From Chryseobacterium shigense (lineage in GTDB: Bacteria > Bacteroidota > Bacteroidia > Flavobacteriales > Weeksellaceae): a DNA stretch of 64,000 nucleotides. Shown piece by piece: positions 25,176-34,612 of this stretch; the first letter of the stretch is position 1, and the number at the start of each line of letters is the position of its first letter. A program made the position numbers and the translations under genes. The stretch lies in assembly GCF_014207845.1 (NCBI RefSeq), contig NZ_JACHLC010000001.1, forward strand, positions 1,674,001-1,738,000, read 5' to 3'. Below the pieces are notes generated by a model that did no database searches, was not told the DNA's origin, and worked only from the letters and a program-made list of their open reading frames with translations.

Positions 25176-25976
25176 TTATGTCCCGGACTGCCTCAATTGA
25201 GTACTGAAACGGCTTGTTTCATAGCTTTCTTCTGCAGCTTTATAGCCGACATTGAAAATTTCTTCCAAGCGGTCTTTTCTCCTTTCGAAAGTACCATATG
25301 AAGAGAGTTTCTGGGAAGTGATAAACCAATCGCAGTAATCGAATTTTCCCTTCTCTATCCTGTAGGAAAGAAGGTCGTAAGACCGGGAAACAATAGCTTT
25401 GATCGATTTTAAATCTTTAATATCAATATCATGAGGCGGAGAAACAAAAACTCCTATAAGTTTATCGCATTCATCCCTGATGATATCTGCCGGAAAATTA
25501 TTCAGCACACCTCCGTCACAGTACATTTCCTCACCAATAATGTAAGGTGTTGTAACCCCCGGAATGGAACATGAAGCAATGATGGCATCCATGACTTTAA
25601 AATTTTCATCAAAAATTTTCTGGGTTCCGGAAACCAGCTCTGTTGCAACAATTTTCACCTCTTTTTCCAAATCTCCCAGTTTCATGTCGTGAAAAATAGG
25701 CTTAAGATAGTTCCTGAAAATTATGGAAGAAACCAGTCCCGGCTGATTGAAAGTAAAATGTTTCCAGTTGAAAAAATAAACCGAATTGAAGAATTCCAGG
25801 ATTTCATCCGGCGTTTTTCCTACAGCATGAAGACATCCCACAATAGACCCGGCACTGCAGCATGACAGTACATCAACTTCTATATTTTTTTCGTTCAAGA
25901 ATTTTAAAACTCCTGCATGGGCAATCCCTTTGGTACCGCCTCCTGACAAAACCAGCCCTGTTCTCTCAAAATTCAT
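25176..25976 (-). CDS. Patatin-like phospholipase with an atypical nucleophile motif
   Basis: A 266-residue patatin/RssA-like lipid acyl hydrolase. The oxyanion loop is SGGGTKGIAHAGVL (11-24) and the catalytic dyad would be Ser41 in LSCCSAGSIVG and Asp153 in YCDGGVLNNFPAD. The usual nucleophile elbow GxSxG reads CCSAG here: the first glycine is replaced by cysteine. The codons in the DNA confirm this. Whether the enzyme remains active is unknown. There is no signal peptide, so it is probably cytoplasmic. It is transcribed alone, with the S9 peptidase gene 64 bp upstream on the same strand. Confidence 0.85.
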   Translation of the reverse strand: MNFERTGLVLSGGGTKGIAHAGVLKFLNEKNIEVDVLSCCSAGSIVGCLHAVGKTPDEILEFFNSVYFFNWKHFTFNQPGLVSSIIFRNYLKPIFHDMKLGDLEKEVKIVATELVSGTQKIFDENFKVMDAIIASCSIPGVTTPYIIGEEMYCDGGVLNNFPADIIRDECDKLIGVFVSPPHDIDIKDLKSIKAIVSRSYDLLSYRIEKGKFDYCDWFITSQKLSSYGTFERRKDRLEEIFNVGYKAAEESYETSRFSTQLRQSGT

Positions 25977-26040
25977 AGAATAAATGTAAGAAAACAGGGC
26001 GAGAAATTAAGTTTAAATTATATAAATATTATGTTAAAAA

Positions 26041-27981
26041 TTATTTTAACAGATATTCCTGCATAAATCTGATAACGGCAAGCCTCTGAAAATCTACATT
26101 TTCTTTTTTTCTGAATCCGTGGCCTTCATTTTTAGCTTCCAGGTACCAAACTGTTTTTCCCTGAGCTTTCAGTTTGTCCCTCATCTGAACAGCCTCAGTT
26201 ACGGGGACTCTCGGGTCATTGGTTCCTTGGATGATAAACATTGGTTTTTTAATTTTATCGATATTGTTCAGAGGGGCAATTTTGGTGAAAAATGCTGCCA
26301 TTTTGGGAATTCTTTCGTCGCCGTACTCTACTCTCCTTAAATCTCTGCGGTATTCTTCGGTATTTTTAAGAAAGGTATTAAAATCAGAAATTCCGACAAT
26401 ATCTACGGAACACCTGATCTTATCGGCATATTCGTAAGCGGTTGCCAGCGTCATAAAACCGCCGTAGCTTCCTCCCATGATCATAATCCTGTCTTTGTCC
26501 AGTTCAGGCTGTTTGGCGATCCAGTCCAACAGTGCTCCTATATCTTTCACGGAATTCATTCTCAGATCCCAGTTATCCGCAGCAATGAATGTTTTCCCGA
26601 AACCGGATGAACCTCTTACATTAGGATAGATCATGGCAACTCCCATTTCATTGGTGAAATAATTGGAAGAGCCCAAAGAAGAAGCCATAGACTGACCTTC
26701 CGGACCACCGTGAATGTTAATAATCACCGGTCTTTTTCCTGTAAATTTCGATGCTGCAGGGTAATAAAATCCGGAGATTTTCAGATTGTCAAAGCTCTTC
26801 CATTCTATCAGTTTGGGAACCGACATATCGGCAGGCTGCATTTCACCCTGCTCGCTTTCCGTCCATCTTTCTATGCTCTGGCTGGCCATATCCATTTTGT
26901 AGATATCTGATCCTGAATCTGCGGCAGATCTTGAAAAGTAGAGAGATTTTCCATCGTTGGAAAACTTTACGCCACCAATCAGCCCAATTGGAATCTGGCT
27001 TACCTGTGTATATTTTTTGGTCGCGGTATCCATAATATACAGCTTATTAATTCCGCTCTCATTTGTTACAAATGCCAATCTGGACTGATCTTCCGAAAGA
27101 TCATAATCTTCCACATTCCACGGAATAGAAGAAGTAAGATAGTCTGTTTTTTTGGTTTTTAAATTTAAGACAGCCAGCCTGCTGAATTCATTGTTACGGT
27201 CTGTAACATAGAAAATTTCATCAGGGTTTTTGCTGAAAGAAGCTCCGCCCTGTACTACCCCTTTTTCCTTTCTGTCAGTAATTGGTTCCAGTTTTTTCGT
27301 TTCCAGATCATAGATATACAGGTAAGAATCATTGGCAGAAACATATTCTGAGATCAGGAGCTTTTTGCCGTCTTCAGAAAGGTCAGAAATTCCCCAGCCG
27401 CCACCTTTCACTTCCAGTACGAGTTGAGTATCCTCTGGTTTTAAGGGATCCATGTAATAAATATCCCTGTCGCCGCCATTCCTTTTGGTGGATGAAAAAT
27501 AAAATCCTGATCCGTCTTTTTTCCAGGTAATTCCACCGTTCTGGGATCTTCCGCCATCGGTAAGAAGTTGGGATTCCAGAGTTTTCAGATCGAGCTTAAA
27601 AAGCTGTCCGAATTCATTTCCTCCTGTATCTTTTCCATAGATCAGATATTCTCCTTTTACGGGTTCGTAGGATGCTGTACTCACAGGTTCATCAAAGAAG
27701 GTAATCTGTTTTCTGGCTCCCATCGGAAACGAAATCTTATGAAGCTGGTTGGTAGAAGCAAAACGGGTTGTGGCAATGATCTCTTTTCCATTGGGATGAA
27801 TGCCTGCAATTCCTGCATTTCTGCTTTCTGAATACTTCTTAATAACCTGGTTAAGGCTTTTTGGAATAGGCAGTATATTTTCTGCAATCAGATTTTCGTT
27901 GGGACTTATAAAATCATTTTTCGACTGTGCAGCAATGAGCCCGGCCAGTGAAAGGGTAAGAATAATATATTTGTTTTTCAT
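26041..27981 (-). CDS. Secreted S9-family peptidase (prolyl oligopeptidase type)
   Basis: A 646-residue serine peptidase. A signal peptide (MKNKYIILTLSLAGLIAAQ) predicts export. Residues about 60-380 form a beta-propeller with repeated blades (SPDG-like turns such as DLSEDGKKLLI, KFSNDGKSLYFSR). The C-terminal alpha/beta-hydrolase domain contains INIHGGPEGQ, the nucleophile in MIMGGSYGGFM (Ser505), Asp589 in GTNDPRVP and His621 in EGHGF. This fits acylaminoacyl-peptidase or DPP-like enzymes releasing peptides in the periplasm; exact specificity is not predictable. A second S9 gene occurs at 60102. Confidence 0.92.
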   Translation of the reverse strand: MKNKYIILTLSLAGLIAAQSKNDFISPNENLIAENILPIPKSLNQVIKKYSESRNAGIAGIHPNGKEIIATTRFASTNQLHKISFPMGARKQITFFDEPVSTASYEPVKGEYLIYGKDTGGNEFGQLFKLDLKTLESQLLTDGGRSQNGGITWKKDGSGFYFSSTKRNGGDRDIYYMDPLKPEDTQLVLEVKGGGWGISDLSEDGKKLLISEYVSANDSYLYIYDLETKKLEPITDRKEKGVVQGGASFSKNPDEIFYVTDRNNEFSRLAVLNLKTKKTDYLTSSIPWNVEDYDLSEDQSRLAFVTNESGINKLYIMDTATKKYTQVSQIPIGLIGGVKFSNDGKSLYFSRSAADSGSDIYKMDMASQSIERWTESEQGEMQPADMSVPKLIEWKSFDNLKISGFYYPAASKFTGKRPVIINIHGGPEGQSMASSLGSSNYFTNEMGVAMIYPNVRGSSGFGKTFIAADNWDLRMNSVKDIGALLDWIAKQPELDKDRIMIMGGSYGGFMTLATAYEYADKIRCSVDIVGISDFNTFLKNTEEYRRDLRRVEYGDERIPKMAAFFTKIAPLNNIDKIKKPMFIIQGTNDPRVPVTEAVQMRDKLKAQGKTVWYLEAKNEGHGFRKKENVDFQRLAVIRFMQEYLLK

Positions 27982-28004
27982 TCTTAAAATTTTGACTGAA
28001 TTTA

Positions 28005-28035
28005 CAAAAAAACCACAGACAAAATGCCTGTGGTT
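28005..28035 (-). terminator. Terminator of lpdA
   Basis: AACCACAG (28011-28018) pairs with CTGTGGTT (28028-28035) and is followed on the minus strand by a run of T. It lies 38 bp past the lpdA stop. Confidence 0.8.
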
Positions 28036-28072
28036 GGTATATAAAGATATTGAATCTTCTTAATTACTGATC

Positions 28073-29461
28073 TTAGATGTGGATTACTTCTCCGTAAGCA
28101 GCAGCAGCAGCCTCCATAATAGCTTCAGAAACTGTTGGGTGCGGGTGGATAGATTTGATGATCTCATGACCTGTAGTCTCCAGTTTTCTGGCAACTACCG
28201 CTTCTGCAACCATATCTGTAACTCCTTCACCAATCATATGACATCCTAACCACTCACCGTATTTGGCATCGAAAATAACTTTGATGAAACCGTCCGTATT
28301 TCCGTTAGCAGTTGCTTTACCACTTGCGGAAAGCGGGAATTTCCCTACTTTGATTTCGTATCCTTTTTCTTTTGCCTGCTTTTCTGTAAGACCTACAGAT
28401 GCTACTTCAGGGTGACAGTATGTACATCCCGGAATATTACCGTAATCGATCTTTTCAACGTGCATTCCTTTGATTTTTTCAACACAAGTAATTCCTTCAG
28501 CAGAAGCAACGTGTGCCAAAGCCTGGGTAGGAATAATATCTCCGATTGCATAGTAACCCGGAACTGAAGTTTCGTACCATTCGTTTACTAAAACTCTTCC
28601 TTTATCTGTCTGGATTCCTACTTCTTCCAATCCGATGTTTTCGATATTGGCCGCGATACCTACGGCAGAAAGTAAAATATCAGCTTCAAGGGTAATGTTT
28701 CCGTTAGCTGTTTTTACAGTGGCTTTCACCCCTTCTCCGCTTGTGTCAACACTTTCTACAGAAGCATTTGTCATGATCTCGATTCCTGTCTTTTTAAGAG
28801 ACTTTTCTAAATGCTTAGAAATTTCTTCATCTTCTACAGGAACAATGTTCGGCATAAACTCTACAACGGTTACTTTAGTTCCCATTGTATTGTAGAAATC
28901 GGCAAATTCTACCCCAATAGCACCTGAACCTACAACGATCATAGATTTTGGCTGTTCAGGAAGAGATAATGCCTGTCTGTACCCGATTACTTTTTTACCA
29001 TCCTGAGGAAGGTTAGGAAGTTCTCTTGAACGTGCCCCGGTTGCAATAATGATATTTTCCGCTGCATATTCGGTTACTTTACCGTCTTTATCTGTAACAG
29101 AAACTTTTTTACCTTTCTGAACTTTAGCTGTACCAAGAATCACATCGATCTTGTTTTTCTTCATAAGGAATTCAATTCCTTTGCTCATTTTGCCGGCTAC
29201 GCCACGGCTTCTCTGAATCACGTTTGGAAATTCAAAGCTGGCTTCCACTTTATTCAGGCCATAGTCTTCAGCATGGTTGATATAATGAAAAACCTGGGCA
29301 GACTTCAGTAAAGCTTTTGTAGGAATACATCCCCAGTTCAGGCAGATACCTCCTAAATTTTCTTTCTCGATAATTGCAGTTTTGAAACCCAATTGTGCTG
29401 CTCTGATCGCAGTAACATAACCGCCAGGACCGCTTCCGATGACAATGATATCGTAGTTCAT
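28073..29461 (-). CDS. lpdA: Dihydrolipoyl dehydrogenase (E3)
   Basis: A 462-residue FAD flavoprotein reoxidising dihydrolipoamide in 2-oxoacid dehydrogenase complexes with NAD+. FAD-binding GSGPGGY is at 9-15, and the redox disulfide is in GGICLNWGCIPTK (Cys40, Cys45). The NAD-binding site is VVGSGAIGVEFA, and the second FAD motif is GYYAIGDI. The active-site histidine is near the C-terminus in HPHPTVSEAI. The length is standard. It is a single transcription unit with its own terminator. The fused E1 gene at 45582 encodes a likely partner elsewhere in the window. Confidence 0.96.
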   Translation of the reverse strand: MNYDIIVIGSGPGGYVTAIRAAQLGFKTAIIEKENLGGICLNWGCIPTKALLKSAQVFHYINHAEDYGLNKVEASFEFPNVIQRSRGVAGKMSKGIEFLMKKNKIDVILGTAKVQKGKKVSVTDKDGKVTEYAAENIIIATGARSRELPNLPQDGKKVIGYRQALSLPEQPKSMIVVGSGAIGVEFADFYNTMGTKVTVVEFMPNIVPVEDEEISKHLEKSLKKTGIEIMTNASVESVDTSGEGVKATVKTANGNITLEADILLSAVGIAANIENIGLEEVGIQTDKGRVLVNEWYETSVPGYYAIGDIIPTQALAHVASAEGITCVEKIKGMHVEKIDYGNIPGCTYCHPEVASVGLTEKQAKEKGYEIKVGKFPLSASGKATANGNTDGFIKVIFDAKYGEWLGCHMIGEGVTDMVAEAVVARKLETTGHEIIKSIHPHPTVSEAIMEAAAAAYGEVIHI

Positions 29462-29557
29462 TATTTTAAAAATTTTTATGCGAATTTAAGGAAAAATATT
29501 GGATGAAGCACGTTTCTGCAAATTCATCTTCGAATGTTATTTTCATTCTCTCTAAAC

Positions 29558-29590
29558 AAAAAAGAGAATACAAAAAGTACTCTCTTTACG
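29558..29590 (-). terminator. Possible terminator of the 29618 gene
   Basis: AAAGAGAATAC (29561-29571) and GTACTCTCTTT (29577-29587) pair with one mismatch around a five-A loop. The T-tract on the minus strand is weak. Confidence 0.45.
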
Positions 29591-29617
29591 TATTTTATTT
29601 ACGTTTAAAATTCCACA

Positions 29618-29869
29618 TTACATTTTTTTCAGTAATCTTTTCTGACTCTGATATTTTTCATTTAATGCTTTCATCTGATCCCGTTTCATTTTTTTGGTGG
29701 CAAGCGGGTGATTCAGGATCAGTTTCTTTTCTGTATTGTATCTTTTATCCAGTTCCTTCGATTTCATGCTGATCAGTTCAGCTTTGGAAGGATGCGGAGG
29801 ACTTTTCTGGGCATTGACATTCATTGACAGACCTAATAACACGACTGTTGATATAAAAAACTTTCTCAT
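29618..29869 (-). CDS. Small secreted basic protein
   Basis: An 83-residue protein with a signal peptide (MRKFFISTVVLLGLSMNVNA) and a highly charged, helical mature part rich in Lys (SKELDKRYNTEKKLILNH, LNEKYQSQKRLLKKM). It resembles many small Bacteroidota periplasmic helical proteins of unknown function, some of which are loosely Spy-like; I see no LTxxQ motif. Its upstream region is a 251-bp gap. Confidence 0.65.
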   Translation of the reverse strand: MRKFFISTVVLLGLSMNVNAQKSPPHPSKAELISMKSKELDKRYNTEKKLILNHPLATKKMKRDQMKALNEKYQSQKRLLKKM

Positions 29870-30120
29870 GACATTTACTTTTTCTGAATGATTTCAATCA
29901 ATTAACAAATGTAGATTAAATTCATTCACGTTTAGGTAAATATTACATATATCATACCAGAGTTTTTACTACTTCCTATTAAACTGTAGTAGGTTTCACC
30001 TCAATAAGAAAATTTTCATAATTCTTTACATGTTTCTGGGAAAATAAGGCTGAACACAAGAAAAGATAAAAGGAAAAGGAATTTTAGTTTTATTTTGAAA
30101 ATATCAAAATCCGTTTGATT

Positions 30121-31122
30121 CTACTTCTTTATAAACTTTTCTGTAAAAATATTACCATCTTTAGTTAAAACTTTCAAAATGAAATTTCCTGTTGGAAGAC
30201 CAGATATATTAATTTTAGAAGAAGCAACCGGATTATCAATCAATCTTCCATTCATATCAAAAATTTGCAAAAACTGTATATTTTTGATATTTGGATAACT
30301 TACATTAATATAATCGTTTGATGGATTGGGATAAATTTTAAAGGTCTGATCTTCTGATTTATGATCAATAGTACTTAACGCTGAAAATGGAAGTGCTTCA
30401 ATCTGATAATTATCTAAAAGCATAACTCCATTTTGTACTCCACTTAAAAAGCTAAAATACATTCTATGCTCAAAAATTTCCTGGTTAGGTATTGGATTAT
30501 ACTGAGTGTTTGCAGCATCCAATACACCTATTCCATATGGTCCCTCTATAGTAACTTTACCTGTATCATAGTCATAGGTATATACTATATCTTGTAAAAC
30601 ATTTGGTGGATTAAATTGATTGTTTAATAATGAAACTTTATAATAGTCCACTGTGTTATCGACTTTCTTGGTAGCTCTTGCATATCCATCTATTATTCTT
30701 CCTTCTAGACCAATAGTTAAACCAACAATCATTCTTTTTTGACTATCATAAAGACCAATAGTAATATCGGATTTAATATCTTTAGTATATAATTGGAATT
30801 TAACTCTTAAAACATTATTTCCTGATTGTCTACCTGACCATAAAGTCCCCAAATTACCGGTATTTTTTATTTCATAACGATCCATAAACTGATTGTTAGG
30901 TGTCGTTATTTTAAGAATTTTACCTTGTCCTCCATTACCTTGAGAAACTTGCAAAACTGGAGGTCTGTAAGCTGCAGGAATATTAGGAGTTCCACTTGAA
31001 TAATTTATGATAGTCCAATTATTGAATGCTCCAATACTATAATTTTCAAAGTTCTCTGTATGCAATGCTTGAGAGAAAATTAAACTGCTTATAAATAGTA
31101 TTGAAAGTAAATATTTTTTCAT
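30121..31122 (-). CDS. Secreted protein with type IX C-terminal sorting domain
   Basis: A 333-residue protein with a signal peptide (MKKYLLSILFISSLIFSQ). The central domain (about 20-250) has beta-jellyroll features (TENFENYSIGAFNNWTI, GKILKITTPNN, NGVMLLDNYQIEALP), resembling carbohydrate-binding or concanavalin-like modules. The end (from FKIYPNPSNDYINVSYP to GNFILKVLTKDGNIFTEKF) is a classical type A T9SS sorting domain, so the protein should be exported through the type IX system and displayed or released. No catalytic domain is recognised. I prefer the ATG at 31122 over 31128 because MKKYLL is the typical signal start. Confidence 0.85.
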   Translation of the reverse strand: MKKYLLSILFISSLIFSQALHTENFENYSIGAFNNWTIINYSSGTPNIPAAYRPPVLQVSQGNGGQGKILKITTPNNQFMDRYEIKNTGNLGTLWSGRQSGNNVLRVKFQLYTKDIKSDITIGLYDSQKRMIVGLTIGLEGRIIDGYARATKKVDNTVDYYKVSLLNNQFNPPNVLQDIVYTYDYDTGKVTIEGPYGIGVLDAANTQYNPIPNQEIFEHRMYFSFLSGVQNGVMLLDNYQIEALPFSALSTIDHKSEDQTFKIYPNPSNDYINVSYPNIKNIQFLQIFDMNGRLIDNPVASSKINISGLPTGNFILKVLTKDGNIFTEKFIKK

Positions 31123-31166
31123 AATCATTATTGTTTTAATTTTTATGCTAAGATAAATAAATGTAT

Positions 31167-32072
31167 TTAATTTTTGTCTTTCAATAAAATAAATAATGCT
31201 TTATCTAATTCCGGATAGATGAACTGAAACCCGTTTCTGATGAGTTTTTCGGGATAAACATTTCTGCTTTTAAGCAACAGTTCTGTTTCTGTATTTAAAA
31301 ATACTGATGCTATTTCAAGCTGCCAGACCGGGGCATTCAAACCAAAAGGAATTTTCAGGCTTTCTCTCATTTTTTTCATCAGTTCTTCGTTGGTAACGGG
31401 TACCGGAGCGGTTACATTGATTGTTCCTGATATATTTTCCTGGTTAATGATCCGGTCAACGGCATTACAAAAATCATCAACATGGATCCAGCTTACTTTC
31501 TGTTGTCCTCTCCCCTGCTTTCCACCCAAACCGAATTTTGTGATGGTACGAAGTTTCGGAAAAGCACCGCCATTATTTCCTAGAACAATAGAGGTTCTCA
31601 AAGCCACTTTTCTTACATCCTCATTATTAATCGTGAAAAATTCTTTTTCCCAGCTTTTGCAGATGTTCATGGAGAAATCATCGCCAATAATCCCGTTTTC
31701 TTCCGTATTCAGATGTGTTTCTGAATGTATGTAAATGGTTGCGGAAGATGCGTTCAGCCAGACTTTGGGTTTAGTGGTGCATTGATCAACGGCTTCCTGA
31801 AGTACTTTTGTGCTGTCTATTCTTGATGTATAAATTTCTTTTTTGTTCTTTTCGTTGTATCTGCAATCCACAGATTTTCCGGTGAGATTGATCAGAACAT
31901 CTGCTCCATTAATGCAATCTTTCCAACTGTCTAAGGTTTGGGCATTCCAGTATATTTCATTGTCTCGTTCAGGTTTTCTTGTGAGAATATATACCTCAGC
32001 TCTTTTTTCTTTAAAATATTTTTCCAGGCTTTCACCGAGAAATCCGGTTCCGCCTGCAATTATTATTTTCAT
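31167..32072 (-). CDS. TIGR01777-family NAD(P)-dependent epimerase/SDR protein
   Basis: A 301-residue extended short-chain dehydrogenase. The nucleotide-binding GGTGFLG is at 7-13. The motifs VLINLTGKSVDCRY, VWLNASSATIY and VRKVALRTSIVLGNNGGAFPKL, plus a C-terminal DUF1731-like segment (LNAPVWQLEIASVFLNTETELLLKSRNVYPEKL), are characteristic of the YfcH/TIGR01777 group. The substrate is unknown. It is the last gene of a minus-strand operon whose members (DUF2071, SRPBCC and DCC proteins) often occur together. Confidence 0.85.
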   Translation of the reverse strand: MKIIIAGGTGFLGESLEKYFKEKRAEVYILTRKPERDNEIYWNAQTLDSWKDCINGADVLINLTGKSVDCRYNEKNKKEIYTSRIDSTKVLQEAVDQCTTKPKVWLNASSATIYIHSETHLNTEENGIIGDDFSMNICKSWEKEFFTINNEDVRKVALRTSIVLGNNGGAFPKLRTITKFGLGGKQGRGQQKVSWIHVDDFCNAVDRIINQENISGTINVTAPVPVTNEELMKKMRESLKIPFGLNAPVWQLEIASVFLNTETELLLKSRNVYPEKLIRNGFQFIYPELDKALFILLKDKN

Positions 32073-32100
32073 TGCGTTTTGTGTTAAGTTCTTATTTTGA

Positions 32101-32805
32101 TTACATTATATATTTCTTAGTTTTTACTTCAATTTCAGAGCCTTCTGCCAGCATGACTGAAATGGGTTCCTGATTATTAAGAAATGCAAAGTCTTTTCCA
32201 TAGAGTGTTTCAAACCGGATATACAGTTCATAGCCTTTAATCCGGTAATAATCCCATTTCGGGTGGCAAACTTCATATTCTGAGGTTTTATTCTCCCTTT
32301 TAGTGAACCCGAAATAATGTTCTGTAATAAATTCAAACTCTGAATCTGTTTCCATAGGAAGAGCATTACTGTCCGCTTTGATCTTTAAAGAATGCCAGCT
32401 TCCGTTTTTCCATGAGTATTTCACCATCAATTCATTGTTGTTCACATGGATTTCATTACTCATGGGCATTGTTTTATAATTTTCTTTGTAGAATGTATTG
32501 GCCACAAAACTGAGTGCATATTTGGGAACGATTTCTTTGATAAAAACAACGCCTCTTTTCCAGATATCTTTTTCTTTCTTTTTAACATAAAACCGGAGGT
32601 TTACTTCTTCGAAATTCCGGTAAAAGGGAATGGAAAGACCTAATAATTTTGTATTTAAAAACATGAATCCAACAAGGCTTACATAACATTTCCCGTGGTA
32701 GAAATCGAGCTCTGTACCTTCGGGAAGGTATTTGTCCAGAATTTCAGGGTCTATTTCGTAATTGATGATGGCTAATTTTCGCCATTCGGCTTTTAAGAAG
32801 TTCAT
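32101..32805 (-). CDS. DUF2071 (YqjF-like) protein
   Basis: A 234-residue protein matching DUF2071: FLKAEWRKLAIINYEIDPEI, then LPEGTELDFYHGKCYVSLVGFMF, the EEVNLRFYVK strand, and GVVFIKEIVPKYALSFVANTFYKENY. The fold is thought to be an acetoacetate-decarboxylase-like beta-barrel. The function is not known. It lies 28 bp upstream of the TIGR01777 gene and 43 bp downstream of the SRPBCC gene. Confidence 0.8.
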   Translation of the reverse strand: MNFLKAEWRKLAIINYEIDPEILDKYLPEGTELDFYHGKCYVSLVGFMFLNTKLLGLSIPFYRNFEEVNLRFYVKKKEKDIWKRGVVFIKEIVPKYALSFVANTFYKENYKTMPMSNEIHVNNNELMVKYSWKNGSWHSLKIKADSNALPMETDSEFEFITEHYFGFTKRENKTSEYEVCHPKWDYYRIKGYELYIRFETLYGKDFAFLNNQEPISVMLAEGSEIEVKTKKYIM

Positions 32806-32848
32806 TTTTGCGGTTTTTGAAGTTTGGAATTTGGGGCAAGACTCTGGT

Positions 32849-33298
32849 TTATATTTCAGCGATTTTCTTAATCAGACGGTTTCGTTCAAGTAGGAAGTTC
32901 TTCATATAATTCTTAAGGAAAATATGGTTGAAAAATCTTCCGATGATTCCTAATGGGGATTCAAATTCAAAGATGTCAATCATTAATGTACCATCATTTT
33001 TGTTCTTAAAAATATGCTGATGTTTCATTGATTTAAAAGCTCCTTCAAGCATCACATCCGTAAACCGGACTGGTTTTTCCATGCTGATAATTTTTGTCGT
33101 TAAGGTCTGGTATACACCTAAATGTTTTGCTCTCCAGGTTACAGTTTCCCCTTCTTCAATAAGCCCGGAAGTTCTTCCTGCAATTGCTTTTTCATTGGTT
33201 TTTCCTGTTGACTTCTGATGGAGGTCAATATCCCTGGCCAGATCAAAAACTTTATGAACATCTGCTTTGATTGGTGTTTCTAAATATATTGTTGTCAT
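32849..33298 (-). CDS. SRPBCC (START-like) ligand-binding protein
   Basis: A 149-residue protein with the helix-grip pattern: TTIYLETPIKADVHKVFDLARDIDLHQ at the start, KAIAGRTSGLIEEGETVTWRA in the middle, RFTDVMLEGAFKSMKHQHIF, and a long C-terminal helix (FLKNYMKNFLLERNRLIKK). The start at 33298 is chosen because the longer frame (to 33367) would run into the end of the upstream DCC gene. Members bind hydrophobic ligands; the ligand here is unknown. Confidence 0.8.
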   Translation of the reverse strand: MTTIYLETPIKADVHKVFDLARDIDLHQKSTGKTNEKAIAGRTSGLIEEGETVTWRAKHLGVYQTLTTKIISMEKPVRFTDVMLEGAFKSMKHQHIFKNKNDGTLMIDIFEFESPLGIIGRFFNHIFLKNYMKNFLLERNRLIKKIAEI

Positions 33299-33312
33299 TC
33301 TTAGGTTAAATT

Positions 33313-34125
33313 TTAAAGGATAAACCAGATGATAAGAGCTAAAGCTGTCATTCTGAATAATATCCATGAAATAGTGGGAAGATAGTTCAATTTTAAGAGT
33401 TTACATCTTCTCATATGCTCCAAAAACATAATTAATACAACCATCCCGAAATAAATGATATAAAAAGATGGTGCGAGGCTGATGAATAAAACAGGAATTA
33501 GAAGCAGTGTTCCTATGAGGGAAACGGTCATCATATTTCCGAGATAATCCCAGATTTTGTCTTTTAAACAGATTCTCAGAAATAAAGTCTGCCAAATGAC
33601 CTGCCCAATGCATACGGTAAATTCCCTCATAAAATTATGGTTCAGATTGAATCCCAGTCTTTCTGAAAATATACTCAAAATATAACCTGAAAAAGAAACT
33701 CCGAAGATTAGATATGCAATTCTGTACTTAAGATTAAAATCAGGAATGCAAGCCTGTTCGTTCTGATCTTTTGCTGACGGAATAATCTGTTTACGGTTGT
33801 AAGAAACAAATGAATAAAGCTTTTTGAAAAACCAGTACAGCGGTTTTATTCTGGCTGCTTTTTCCAGCAAAGGAAAGGAATTTCCAATGATAAGAAGAAG
33901 ACTTTCCAATCCATAAACAACTTTATTTTTGTTGTGATCTACCAATGCTATTTCATTTTTCGCACGGTTGAAATCAATGAGGTCTTTGTTTTTAAAGCTC
34001 AGATCTGTAAAGGCTTCTCTCCCATCTGCATCAAGCATTCCACAGTTGATGAAACCTTTTGAGTAGATGTTGCACATCGGGCATTCGTTATCGTAAATGA
34101 GCGTGTGATTTTTTAAGGTTTTCAT
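33313..34125 (-). CDS. DCC (DUF393) thiol-disulfide domain fused to membrane segments
   Basis: A 270-residue protein. The N-terminal ~100 residues form a DCC domain beginning HTLIYDNECPMCNIY with the CPMC redox motif (Cys15, Cys18). The C-terminal half (about 135-270) has four or five hydrophobic segments (IAYLIFGVSFSGYILSIF, MTVSLIGTLLLIPVLF, FYIIYFGMVVLIMFLEHM). The combination suggests a membrane-tethered redox protein. It is the third gene of the GbsR operon, 14 bp before the SRPBCC gene. Confidence 0.8.
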   Translation of the reverse strand: MKTLKNHTLIYDNECPMCNIYSKGFINCGMLDADGREAFTDLSFKNKDLIDFNRAKNEIALVDHNKNKVVYGLESLLLIIGNSFPLLEKAARIKPLYWFFKKLYSFVSYNRKQIIPSAKDQNEQACIPDFNLKYRIAYLIFGVSFSGYILSIFSERLGFNLNHNFMREFTVCIGQVIWQTLFLRICLKDKIWDYLGNMMTVSLIGTLLLIPVLFISLAPSFYIIYFGMVVLIMFLEHMRRCKLLKLNYLPTISWILFRMTALALIIWFIL

Positions 34126-34203
34126 GATGATTGATTTTAAAAGGTTAAAAAATCGCCTCTGGTCCTTTTGTTGTGAAATCTGAAGGTAAAATACATCCAG
34201 ATT

Positions 34204-34605
34204 TTAAATATCAGTGTTTTCATTTTCGATACGTTTTTCTTTATTCATGGAATGTTTACGTCCTTTCAGGAACAGTAACAGGTTCAAAAGCATCATAAGT
34301 CCGAGATAAATGGAGAAACCTCCGATTTTTTTGCTTAAAGCAACAACCAGTCTTTCTACGGTCTCAATCTGGAAAAATTCAATGATACATAAGGCAAAAC
34401 CTATATTCAGAAGATAAAATCCGATCTTGAAGAGAGAGTTCGTTGCCATTGCAATGTCTTCTTTCTGATGAAAAATATCAACCATGAACGTCTTAGAATT
34501 TTTAAACAGAAACTGGGTTACCAATACGGTAAGGGCAATTACAATTGGCAGATAGATCATGTACGCTGAAAAATTGTACGTCTGTGTTAAAACTGTTGTA
34601 GTCAT
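34204..34605 (-). CDS. Small integral membrane protein
   Basis: A 133-residue protein with about three membrane segments (YMIYLPIVIALTVLVTQFLF, SLFKIGFYLLNIGFALCII, IYLGLMMLLNLLLFLKG) and a charged cytoplasmic tail (RKHSMNKEKRIENEN). It begins seven bases after the preceding membrane-protein gene and shares with it the phrase LLN(I/L)G(F/Y)xxxxI, so the two may be diverged paralogues forming one complex. The function is unknown. Confidence 0.65.
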   Translation of the reverse strand: MTTTVLTQTYNFSAYMIYLPIVIALTVLVTQFLFKNSKTFMVDIFHQKEDIAMATNSLFKIGFYLLNIGFALCIIEFFQIETVERLVVALSKKIGGFSIYLGLMMLLNLLLFLKGRKHSMNKEKRIENENTDI

Positions 34606-34612
34606 AGCTTTA

